In this document: in pieces, positions 1 through 7,134 of the stretch | Layout: every line of letters starts with the position of its first letter | Position numbering within the stretch: the first letter of the stretch is position 1 | Notes under the pieces: model-generated | Databases searched by the model: none | What the model was told of the DNA's origin: nothing | Seen by the model: only the letters and a program-made list of their open reading frames with translations | Source: Azospirillum cavernae | Lineage (GTDB): Bacteria > Pseudomonadota > Alphaproteobacteria > Azospirillales > Azospirillaceae | Assembly (NCBI RefSeq): GCF_003590795.1 | Contig: NZ_QYUL01000005.1 | Span: 515,289-579,288, forward strand | Reading direction: 5' to 3' | DNA length: 64,000 nucleotides | Made by a program: the position numbers and the translations under genes

Positions 1-562
1 CCAGCGGCACCGGCGCGCCGGGACCAAGCAACAGGCGGTCGGACGCCACCCAGACCAGCGGCTCGCGCCACACCTTCGTGCCGCCGGTCGGGCCTTGCGG
101 TTCCCGCTTGCACAAAACCAGATCGAACTCGCCCCGCGAAAAGCCGCCCAGCAGGTTGAGCGTGAAATCGCATTGAACCTCAAGCGCCACCTGGGGATGC
201 GCTCGGGAGAAGCGCCACAGCACGTCGGGCAGATGCGCGGTGGCGAAATCCTCCGGCGTTCCCAAACGCACCACCCCGCCAACCTCCGGCTCCATCAGCA
301 TGGCGCAGGCCTCGTTGGCCATGCCCAGCAGACGGCGCGCGTAGGTCAGAAGGATTTCGCCGTCGGGCGTCAGCTCCAGGCTCCGCCCGTCGCGCTGGAA
401 CAGGCGCTTGCCCAACCCGTCCTCCAACCGCTTGATCTGCAAGCTGATGGTCGATTGCGTGCGTCCCAGCCGTTCGGCGGCGCGGGTGAAGCCGCCGCCC
501 TCGACGATGGTGACAAAGCTCCGCAGCAGGTCGAGATCAAAGGGTGGCAAGGGTGTCGGCAT
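1..562 (-). CDS. LysR-family transcriptional regulator (3' end outside window)
   Basis: The N-terminal 187 residues of a LysR regulator are present; the gene runs off the left edge, so most of the effector-binding domain is missing. The protein opens MPTPLPPFDLDLLRSFVTIV and continues into a typical winged helix-turn-helix with the motifs FTRAAERLGRTQSTIS and IKRLEDGLGKRLFQRDG. The ATG at 562 was chosen because it gives the usual LysR start about ten residues before the helix-turn-helix. The gene lies 22 bases downstream of the SbtA-type permease on the same strand, so the two are probably co-transcribed and the regulator probably controls that transporter. The target is inferred from position only. 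Confidence 0.88.
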   Translation of the reverse strand, partial: MPTPLPPFDLDLLRSFVTIVEGGGFTRAAERLGRTQSTISLQIKRLEDGLGKRLFQRDGRSLELTPDGEILLTYARRLLGMANEACAMLMEPEVGGVVRLGTPEDFATAHLPDVLWRFSRAHPQVALEVQCDFTLNLLGGFSRGEFDLVLCKREPQGPTGGTKVWREPLVWVASDRLLLGPGAPVPL

Positions 563-584
563 CGCGTGTTTTCTGCCCGCTCCG

Positions 585-1598
585 TTAAGTGAACATCGCC
601 CGCGTCACCGCGATGTAAAGTGGGATGCCGACAAGGATGTTGAAGGGGAAGGTGATTCCCAGCGACAGCGGCAGCGACAGGCCCGGATTGGCGGTGGGCA
701 GGGCGTGGCTCAGCGCCGCCGGAACGGCGATGTAGGACGCGCTGGCGCACAAGGTGACGAACAGCGCGGCGTCGCCAAAGCCAAGACCAAGCGCGCTGGC
801 CACCGCAAGGCCGACGCCCGCGCCGAGCAGCGGCATGCCGACGCCAAAGGCGATCAGCCCCAGCTTCAGCGTCATCGCCTCGCGCAGCCGGGTGGCGGCC
901 AAGCAGCCCATTTCCAGCAGGAACAGGCTGAGCGCCCCGTCCCACGGCGCGACGAACAGACCGTTCAGCGCGGCGAAACCCGTCTTCCCAATCACCAGAC
1001 CAATCAGCAGCGAGCCTATCAGCAGCAGAACCGAGCTGTTGAAGGCCGCCTCCCGGATCGCCGCCTTGATGGACACCTCCTTGCCGTCCTGGCCGAGCGA
1101 CAGGGACAGGGTTCCGCCAGCGCCGCCCGCCGCGACGCCGACGGTCGCCGCCGCTCCGGTCGCCCCGGCCAGCAGCAGGCCCGTGACGATGGCCGGTCCC
1201 TCCATGATCGCCAGCGCGGCGACCATATGGCCGCCAAACAGAATGCCCTGGCTTTCCAGCAGCTTGGTCATAGTGATGAAGGTCACGAGGCTGACGGAGC
1301 CGTAATGCGCGGCGATGGCCGCCGCGTTCACCGCATCCAGGCCCACCGTCATCCGCAAGGCCGCGAAGGCCAGAACCGGCATGGTCAGGCTGACCAGCCC
1401 GGCGGTCAGCAGCAGCGGCAACACCGTCGCCGCGTCGACGCCCGTCAAGGCGACGCCCCCCTTCAGCCCGATGGCGACCAGAAGATACGCGGCCAAACCC
1501 TTGGCGAAACCATCGGGGAAGGGCGTGCGGGCGCCAGCCATCGCGATGAGCGCGCCAAGGGCAAAAAACAAAATGGGCGCGGACAGCAAGACGTCCAT
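585..1598 (-). CDS. SbtA-type sodium-dependent bicarbonate permease
   Basis: This 337-residue, very hydrophobic protein matches the SbtA/DUF897 family, whose founding members import bicarbonate with sodium at the inner membrane. It has about ten membrane segments in two halves, with family-like stretches AHYGSVSLVTF, EGPAIVTG and GCLAATRL, and a Gly/Ala-rich central loop. The ATG at 1598 is preceded by AAGGAGG six bases upstream; a longer reading to 1643 has no comparable ribosome site. The LysR gene follows on the same strand after 22 bases. Bicarbonate supply would suit carboxylating metabolism, but the substrate of non-cyanobacterial members is poorly established, so the substrate is inferred. 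Confidence 0.82.
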   Translation of the reverse strand: MDVLLSAPILFFALGALIAMAGARTPFPDGFAKGLAAYLLVAIGLKGGVALTGVDAATVLPLLLTAGLVSLTMPVLAFAALRMTVGLDAVNAAAIAAHYGSVSLVTFITMTKLLESQGILFGGHMVAALAIMEGPAIVTGLLLAGATGAAATVGVAAGGAGGTLSLSLGQDGKEVSIKAAIREAAFNSSVLLLIGSLLIGLVIGKTGFAALNGLFVAPWDGALSLFLLEMGCLAATRLREAMTLKLGLIAFGVGMPLLGAGVGLAVASALGLGFGDAALFVTLCASASYIAVPAALSHALPTANPGLSLPLSLGITFPFNILVGIPLYIAVTRAMFT

Positions 1599-1700
1599 AT
1601 CGATCCTCCTTCGCCATGATCGGTGGGCGGGCGGACTGCCCAACGGGGGCGACGATAACGGCGCCGCATCATGAGGAGAAATTGATATGTTTGAAGCTGC

Positions 1701-1719
1701 CCATTGAGAAATTCAATGG
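1701..1719. promoter_or_regulatory. LysR-type operator candidate upstream of the SbtA-type permease
   Basis: A perfect inverted repeat, CCATTGA-N5-TCAATGG, lies about 100 bases upstream of the permease start. It contains the T-N11-A spacing typical of LysR boxes. The LysR gene of the same transcription unit is the natural candidate to bind it. Confidence 0.5.
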
Positions 1720-1735
1720 AGCGAAACGCTGCGCC

Positions 1736-2641
1736 TCAGATGTGGTCCGACGACGCCCCAGCCGCCGCGCCCTGCTTCAACCGTTGTTCGCGGTGGAAGA
1801 TGAAAAGGCCGCTGCCGATGATGAGCGTGCCGCCCACCGCCATGCGCAGGCTTGGTTGCGTTCCCCAGACCGCCAAATCCAGCAAAACCGCCCACAGGAT
1901 CGACACATACTGAAACGGCACCACCACCGCCGCCGGGCTGAGTTGCAGGGAACGGTTGATGAGGGAGTGACCACCCAACGCCGTCACGCCCAACAACCCC
2001 AGCAACAGAAAATCCGCCCATCCCGGCGTGGACCAGGAAAAGGGCAAGGCGACGCCACCCATCACCAAGCCACCCAAGGTCTGGTAGCTGACCAGCGACA
2101 GGTTGCCCGCCTCGCGCAGCAGGCGGGTGAAAATCAGGCCGGAGGAAAAGATCGTCGCCCCCAGCAGGGCCACCATCGACGGCAACAAATCGAACTGTCC
2201 GGTTGGGTTCAGCACGATCACCACGCCGACGAAGCCGACCAGCACCGCCGCCCAGCGCCGCCAGCCCACCGATTCCTTGAGGAACACGACCGACAGGGCG
2301 GTGACGATCAGCGGGGCCGACATGTAGATCGTCATCACGTCGGCCAGCGGCAGATAGCCGACCGCCCAATAGAAGCAAGCGATGTCCACGGTGACAAGGA
2401 AGACCCGAACCAGATGCACCGGCAGCCGTTTCACCGCGAAAACCGCGCCAAACCCCTCCCGCGCGATCAGCGGCAGCAGGATCGCCATGCCGAACAGGCT
2501 GCGCACCGCCAGCAGCATCGCCACCGGATATTCGGCGACCAGCCATTTGCCAAGGGCGTCGTTCAGCGTGAACAGGGTCATGCCGCCCAGCATCATCAGG
2601 ATGCCAAAGCGGCTGTCGGCGGCGGGGGTCACGGCGGTCAT
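1736..2641 (-). CDS. EamA/DMT-superfamily membrane transporter
   Basis: This is a 301-residue protein with ten hydrophobic segments in two repeated halves, the layout of the drug/metabolite transporter superfamily (EamA domains). Motifs such as TLFTLNDALGKWLV near the start, YLPLADVMTIYMSAPLIVT and FQYVSILWAVLLD sit at the expected family positions. Such proteins usually export amino acids, nucleosides or related metabolites through the inner membrane. The ATG at 2641 has GAGAGCC just upstream. The gene is followed by the SbtA-type permease after 137 bases, which contain a separate operator, so it is probably transcribed on its own. The substrate cannot be read from the sequence. Confidence 0.85.
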   Translation of the reverse strand: MTAVTPAADSRFGILMMLGGMTLFTLNDALGKWLVAEYPVAMLLAVRSLFGMAILLPLIAREGFGAVFAVKRLPVHLVRVFLVTVDIACFYWAVGYLPLADVMTIYMSAPLIVTALSVVFLKESVGWRRWAAVLVGFVGVVIVLNPTGQFDLLPSMVALLGATIFSSGLIFTRLLREAGNLSLVSYQTLGGLVMGGVALPFSWSTPGWADFLLLGLLGVTALGGHSLINRSLQLSPAAVVVPFQYVSILWAVLLDLAVWGTQPSLRMAVGGTLIIGSGLFIFHREQRLKQGAAAGASSDHI

Positions 2642-2721
2642 GGCTCTCGATCAATCGGTCGGGGAGGGAAGCCTCCCGCCCAAAGTTTGGGCAGGGAGGA
2701 GCCGGAACGCACCTTAGCGGT

Positions 2722-2800
2722 TCAGACCACGCCCTTGTCCCGCAAAGCGGCGATGTCTGCCGCGCTCAAGCCCAACGCCTCGGTCAACAGGGCGTCAGAG
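2722..2800 (-). pseudogene. 3' remnant of a CaiB-type CoA transferase
   Basis: The minus strand encodes RSDALLTEALGLSAADIAAL followed by RDKGVV and a stop. This is nearly the same as the last 25 residues of the intact CoA transferase at 4550-5752, which ends TDAVLTEALGLSEADIAALR then EKGVI. No start, no upstream body and no ribosome site belong to it, so it is a decayed fragment of about 75 bases. It overlaps the last codon and stop of the Lrp gene in another frame. Together with the intact copy it brackets the Lrp/alcohol-dehydrogenase pair. Confidence 0.8.
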
Positions 2801-3283
2801 CGATGCGTGGTAGGGGTCCGCCAGAACGGGCAAGCGGTTCGTCGCCTTCATCTCCCGCAGGGACAGATTGGAACGGATGCTGGCGACGCCCGGCAGCTTT
2901 CTCAACACCGTGTCGACGAAGCGGCTGTAATCATCCAGATCCCGGGCGACGACGATCAACAGGAAATCCGCCTCCCCGGTCGTGTTGTGGCAGCTCAACA
3001 CGGAAGGGCAGGCCTGGATGATTCTCTCGAACGCCGCCGTCACATCCTCGCCATGCTGCGTGCAGACGATCTGCACGAACGCCATCACGCCGAAACCCAG
3101 AATTCTGCGGTCGAGAACCGCCTGATACCCTTTGATCGCCCCGCAGTCTTCCAGACGTTTCTGACGCCGCCAGCACGTCGCCTCGCTGAGCGAGAGTTGT
3201 TCGGCAAGCTTGGCGTTGGACAGTCGGCCATCCTGTTGAAGCCGGTCCAGAATCGCGGCGTCCATTTTATCAAGCGCGTCCAT
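2795..3283 (-). CDS. Lrp/AsnC-family transcriptional regulator
   Basis: This is a 162-residue regulator with an N-terminal helix-turn-helix (LDRLQQDGRLSNAKLAEQLS, then SEATCWRRQKRLE) and a C-terminal RAM/AsnC ligand domain (GEADFLLIVVARDLDDYSRF; KLPGVASIRSNLSLREMKAT). Lrp-type proteins form octamers that sense amino acids. The gene is divergent from the alcohol dehydrogenase at 3418 with 134 bases between the starts, so that dehydrogenase is the likely target. The last codons run into the CoA-transferase remnant, so the extreme C-terminus may have been reshaped by a recombination junction. The ATG at 3283 follows a GAAGGAA box. Confidence 0.88.
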   Translation of the reverse strand: MDALDKMDAAILDRLQQDGRLSNAKLAEQLSLSEATCWRRQKRLEDCGAIKGYQAVLDRRILGFGVMAFVQIVCTQHGEDVTAAFERIIQACPSVLSCHNTTGEADFLLIVVARDLDDYSRFVDTVLRKLPGVASIRSNLSLREMKATNRLPVLADPYHASL

Positions 3284-3417
3284 GCCGATGGATTCCTTCA
3301 GGGAGACATCAAAATAAGGAAGAACCCTTCATATCCGTGGAATAGCCGATCTTCAAATGAAAGCCAATTTCAGGGCGCTCCCGGTACAATGTTGGAACAT
3401 TCCAAAAGGAGAACCCC

Positions 3418-4458
3418 ATGAAAGCGGTGGTCTACGAAGCCTTTTCCACGCCGCCCCGGATCATGACCGTGCCCGACCCAACGCCGGAAGCGCACGGCGT
3501 CGTCGTCAAGGTGATGGCGACGGGGGTTTGCCGAAGCGATTGGCATGGTTGGGTTGGGCATGACGCCGACATCCAGCTTCCCCATGTTCCCGGTCATGAA
3601 TTGGCCGGGATCGTCGAGGCGGTCGGCAAGAACGTGACGAAATGGAAAATCGGGGATCGGGTGACGGTCCCCTTCGTCGGCGGCTGCGGCGCCTGTCCCG
3701 AATGCCATTCCGGCAATCATCAGGTGTGCGACCGGCAATTCCAGCCCGGCTTCACCCATTGGGGATCCTTCGCCCAATATGTCGCCCTGCATCAGGCGGA
3801 CATCAATCTGGTGCGGCTGCCGGACACGTTGGATTTCGCCACCGCCGCCAGTCTGGGATGCCGTTTCGTGACGTCCTTCCGCGCCGTCGTCGATCAGGGC
3901 AAGACATCCGCCGGTCAGTGGGTCGCCGTTCACGGCTGCGGCGGCGTCGGTCTGTCCGCTGTCATGATCGCCAACGCGGTCGGCGCCAACGTCGTCGCCA
4001 TCGACATTTCGGACGAGAAGCTCGCCTTGGCCCGCGCGTTGGGCGCGGTCGCCACCGTGAACGCAGCCCAGACGCCGCAGGTCGCCGAGGCCGTCATCGA
4101 GATCACGCGGGGCGGCGCCCATGTCTCCCTCGACGCGCTGGGCCACCCCGCCACCTGCTTCAACTCAATCAGCAATCTGCGCAAGCGGGGCAAGCATGTG
4201 CAGGTCGGTTTGATGCTGGGCGACAACAGCACGCCCGCCATCCCGATGAGCCGCGTCATCGCGCAGGAGTTGGAAATCCTCGGCAGTCACGGAATGCAGG
4301 CCCATCGCTACGACGCGATGATGGAGATGATGCGGTCGGGAAAGCTGGCGCCCGAAAAGCTGATCGGCAAGACGATCACCCTGGAACAGTCGATCGACGC
4401 CTTGATGACCATGGACAAGTTTGAGGTCGCGGGCGTGACCGTGGTCACGGAGTTCTGA
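3418..4458 (+). CDS. Zinc-dependent medium-chain alcohol dehydrogenase
   Basis: This 346-residue NAD(P)-dependent dehydrogenase of the medium-chain (MDR) family oxidises an alcohol to an aldehyde or ketone in the cytoplasm. It has the catalytic-zinc elements GVCRSDWH and PGHE, the four-cysteine structural-zinc loop GGCGACPECHSGNHQVC, and the nucleotide-binding GCGGVGL followed by an acidic VAIDIS strand end. The ATG at 3418 has AAAGGAG seven bases upstream. The gene is monocistronic: an Lrp regulator is divergent and a strong terminator follows directly. The substrate is unknown. The Lrp neighbour would fit an aldehyde or alcohol from amino-acid breakdown, which is inference. Confidence 0.93.
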   Translation: MKAVVYEAFSTPPRIMTVPDPTPEAHGVVVKVMATGVCRSDWHGWVGHDADIQLPHVPGHELAGIVEAVGKNVTKWKIGDRVTVPFVGGCGACPECHSGNHQVCDRQFQPGFTHWGSFAQYVALHQADINLVRLPDTLDFATAASLGCRFVTSFRAVVDQGKTSAGQWVAVHGCGGVGLSAVMIANAVGANVVAIDISDEKLALARALGAVATVNAAQTPQVAEAVIEITRGGAHVSLDALGHPATCFNSISNLRKRGKHVQVGLMLGDNSTPAIPMSRVIAQELEILGSHGMQAHRYDAMMEMMRSGKLAPEKLIGKTITLEQSIDALMTMDKFEVAGVTVVTEF

Positions 4459-4463
4459 AACGG

Positions 4464-4509
4464 CGCTGGAGAGGTCCGCCTCGTGGCTGCGCCTCTCCAG
4501 CGGATTTTT
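4464..4509 (+). terminator. Rho-independent terminator of the alcohol dehydrogenase
   Basis: A perfect 11-base stem (CGCTGGAGAGG / CCTCTCCAGCG) is followed by GATTTTT six bases after the dehydrogenase stop codon. It also separates this gene from the convergent CoA transferase. Confidence 0.85.
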
Positions 4510-4549
4510 GCCCGCGCGCCAACAAACACAGAAACCGCCAAACGGGCGG

Positions 4550-5752
4550 TCAGATCACGCCCTTCTCCCGCAACGCCGCGATGTCGGCCTCGCTGAGGCC
4601 CAACGCCTCGGTCAACACCGCGTCGGTGTGCTGGCCCAGGGTCGGCGGGGCGGCGTCATGGACCAGCGGGGTTTCCGAATAGCGGATCGGGCTGGCCACC
4701 GTCGGCACCGTCCCCAGCACCGGATGCGGCAAATCCTGGCGGATGTTGCGCGCCTGGACATGCGGATCGGCGAACACCGCCTCCAGATCGTTGATCGGGC
4801 CGCAAGGCACGCCAACCGCCTCCAGCGCGCTCAGCCAATCCTGGCTGTCGCGGGTCCGCAGCAGCTCTTCCAACTGCGGCACGAGTTCCTTGCGGTTGGC
4901 GACGCGGGCCGGGTTGGTGGCGTAACGCGAGTCCGCCGACAGATCCGGGCGACCGGCGACCTGACAGAATTTGGCGAACTGGCCGTCGTTGCCAACCGCC
5001 AGAATGATGAAGCCGTCGCGGGTGGCGAAGGCCTGATAGGGAACGATGTTGGGGTGGGCGTTGCCCAACCGCTGCGGCGCCGTGCCGCCGACCAGACAAT
5101 TCATCGCCTGATTGGCCAGCACCGCGACCTGAACGTCGAGCAGGGCCAGATCGACCCATTGCCCCTGTCCGGTGCGGTCCCGGTGCGCCAAGCCGCCCAT
5201 CACGCCGATGGTGGCGTACAGGCCGGTGAAGATGTCCGTCACCGCGACGCCGACCTTGACCGGCCCGGCCCCCGGCTCGCCATCGGGCAGGCCGGTGACG
5301 CTCATCAAACCGCCCATGCCCTGGATCATGAAATCATAACCGGCGCGGTTGCGGTACGGCCCGGTCTGGCCAAAGCCGGTGATCGAGCAATAGACGAGGC
5401 GCGGGTTGATCGCCTTCAGGCTGTCGTAATCCAGCCCGTATTTGACCAGCCCGCCAACCTTGAAGTTTTCAATGACGACGTCGGCCTGCGCCGCCAGCTT
5501 GCGGACCAGTTCCTGACCTTCCGGGCGCTCGAAATCAATGGTGATCGAGCGTTTGCCCCGGTTGGTGGAGAGAAAATAGGCGGATTGATCGCCCGCCCAG
5601 GGCGGCCCCCAGGCGCGGGTGTCGTCGCCAGCCCCGGGCCGTTCGACCTTGATCACGTCGGCGCCGAGATCCGCCAGCGTCTGCGCCGCCCAAGGGCCAG
5701 CCAGCACGCGCGACAGCTCCAGCACCCGGATGTGTGACAAAGGTCCGGCCAA
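4550..5752 (-). CDS. CaiB/BaiF family III CoA transferase
   Basis: This 400-residue class III CoA transferase moves CoA between carboxylic acids through an aspartyl-CoA intermediate. Family features are the opening LSHIRVLELSRVLAGPWAAQ, LADLGADVIKVERP, and VAVTDIFTGLYAT, whose Asp matches the catalytic residue of formyl-CoA transferase. The start is a TTG at 5752 with a strong GGGAGGAG site upstream. It is the last gene after gabD and gabT, so it could activate the dicarboxylate made by them. Succinyl-CoA:glutarate CoA transfer after a 5-aminovalerate pathway is one reasonable guess, but the sequence does not settle the substrate. A decayed copy of its 3' end lies at 2722-2800. Confidence 0.88.
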   Translation of the reverse strand: MAGPLSHIRVLELSRVLAGPWAAQTLADLGADVIKVERPGAGDDTRAWGPPWAGDQSAYFLSTNRGKRSITIDFERPEGQELVRKLAAQADVVIENFKVGGLVKYGLDYDSLKAINPRLVYCSITGFGQTGPYRNRAGYDFMIQGMGGLMSVTGLPDGEPGAGPVKVGVAVTDIFTGLYATIGVMGGLAHRDRTGQGQWVDLALLDVQVAVLANQAMNCLVGGTAPQRLGNAHPNIVPYQAFATRDGFIILAVGNDGQFAKFCQVAGRPDLSADSRYATNPARVANRKELVPQLEELLRTRDSQDWLSALEAVGVPCGPINDLEAVFADPHVQARNIRQDLPHPVLGTVPTVASPIRYSETPLVHDAAPPTLGQHTDAVLTEALGLSEADIAALREKGVI

Positions 5753-5779
5753 TTTTCTCTCCTCCCGTTTCTTTCTTGC

Positions 5780-5806
5780 CCCCTTTCCCGTTTTGGGAAA
5801 GGGGGG
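5780..5806. repeat. GC-rich intergenic hairpin between gabT and the CoA transferase
   Basis: A perfect 11-base stem (CCCCCTTTCCC / GGGAAAGGGGG) with a five-base loop sits between the gabT stop and the CoA-transferase ribosome site. There is no T tract on the transcribed strand, so it may act as an mRNA stabiliser or attenuator rather than a full terminator. Similar hairpins occur at 9374-9400 and 36857-36876. Confidence 0.55.
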
Positions 5807-5821
5807 ATTGGCGACCGCCTG

Positions 5822-7108
5822 TTACGCGGCCACCAGTTCTTCCAGAGAACGCTCGATGATGTCCAGACCTTCGTCGAGCACGGCGTCCGACACGGTCAGC
5901 GGCACCAGCACGCGGATGACGTTGCCATAGGTGCCGCAGGACAGCAGGATCAGGCCCTTTTCCGCCGCCTTGGCGACCAGCGCCTTGGTCAGGTCGGCGG
6001 CGGGTTCCTTGGTCTCGCGGTTCGTCACCAGCTCCATGGCGACCATGGCGCCCAGGTTGCGGACGTCGCCGACGACCGGCAGCGTGTTGCGCTGGCCCAT
6101 GGCGCGGAAGCGGTCGGCGATGCGCTCGCCGATCACTTGAGCGCGCTCGCACAGCTTCTCTTCGTCGATCACGTCGATGACCGCCAGCGCGGCGGTGGTC
6201 GCCATCGGACTGCCCGCGTAGGTGCCGCCGAGACCGCCCGGAATCGGCGCGTCCATCATCGCCGCCTTGCCGGTCAGCGCCGACAACGGGAAGCCGCCCG
6301 CCAGGCTCTTGGCCATGGTGATGAGGTCGGGTTCGATCCCGGCATGTTCGACCGCGAACATCTTGCCGGTGCGGGCGAAGCCGGTCTGGATCTCGTCCAC
6401 GATCATGACGATGCCGTGCTTGTCGCACAGCGCGCGGATGGCCTGGAGGAATTCCGGCGAGGCGATGTTGAAGCCGCCCTCGCCCTGCACCGGCTCGACG
6501 ATGATGGCGGCGACGCGGGCCGGATCAACGTCGGACTTGAACAGGGTGTCCAGCGCCTTCAGGCTTTCGGCGACCGAGATGTCGCGGTAGGCGTTGGGGA
6601 ACGGCACATGGTAGATGTCCGCCGGGAACGGGCCGAAGCCGACCTTGTAGGGCACGACCTTGCCGGTCAGCGCCATGCCGAGCAGCGTGCGGCCATGGAA
6701 ACCGCCGGAAAAGGCGATGACCGCCGGGCGGCCGGTGAAGGCGCGCGCCACCTTGACGGCGTTTTCCACCGCTTCGGCGCCGGTGGTGAAAAAGGCGGTC
6801 TTCTTCGGCGTGTCGCCGGGAACCAGCGCGTTCAGCTTTTCCGCCAGCTCGACGAAGCTGTCATAGGGCGTGACCATCATGCAGGTGTGGGTGAAACGGT
6901 CGAGCTGAGCCTTGACCGCCTCCATCACCTTCGGGTGGCGGTGGCCCGTGTTCAACACGGCGATGCCCGCGCCAAAATCAATGTAGCGCTTGCCCTCAAC
7001 GTCCCACATTTCCGAATTTTCGGCGCGGTCGATGTAGACCGGCAGGCCAGCGGAAATACCACGGGAGACGGCGGCGTCGCGCCGCTTAACCAACGACTGA
7101 TTGCTCAT
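5822..7108 (-). CDS. gabT: 4-aminobutyrate (or 5-aminovalerate) transaminase
   Basis: This 428-residue PLP-dependent class III aminotransferase transfers the amino group of 4-aminobutyrate to 2-oxoglutarate, giving succinate semialdehyde and glutamate. It shows the class markers FTTGAEAVENAVKVARAFTG, SGGFHGRT, VEPVQGEGG, IVDEIQTGFARTGK and the PLP lysine in MAKSLAGGFPLSA. Length and start (MSNQSLVKRRDAAV) are those of GabT. An AAGGAA box precedes the ATG at 7108. It lies 26 bases after gabD in a common operon and faces a PuuR-like regulator and polyamine importer, which supports a role in putrescine/GABA catabolism. DavT-type activity on 5-aminovalerate is also common in this family. Confidence 0.95.
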   Translation of the reverse strand: MSNQSLVKRRDAAVSRGISAGLPVYIDRAENSEMWDVEGKRYIDFGAGIAVLNTGHRHPKVMEAVKAQLDRFTHTCMMVTPYDSFVELAEKLNALVPGDTPKKTAFFTTGAEAVENAVKVARAFTGRPAVIAFSGGFHGRTLLGMALTGKVVPYKVGFGPFPADIYHVPFPNAYRDISVAESLKALDTLFKSDVDPARVAAIIVEPVQGEGGFNIASPEFLQAIRALCDKHGIVMIVDEIQTGFARTGKMFAVEHAGIEPDLITMAKSLAGGFPLSALTGKAAMMDAPIPGGLGGTYAGSPMATTAALAVIDVIDEEKLCERAQVIGERIADRFRAMGQRNTLPVVGDVRNLGAMVAMELVTNRETKEPAADLTKALVAKAAEKGLILLSCGTYGNVIRVLVPLTVSDAVLDEGLDIIERSLEELVAA

Positions 7109-7134
7109 GAGTCTGTTCCTTGATCCTGAAAGCG

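Noticed and set aside
370..1617. A 415-codon frame on the minus strand spanning the permease and LysR genes
   Set aside because: It reads both genes out of frame. The in-frame proteins match known families end to end.
1616..3421. A 601-codon plus-strand frame opposite the DMT transporter and Lrp genes
   Set aside because: Its His/Gln/Arg-rich composition is that of an antisense shadow in high-GC DNA; no domain is recognisable and two well-supported genes lie opposite.
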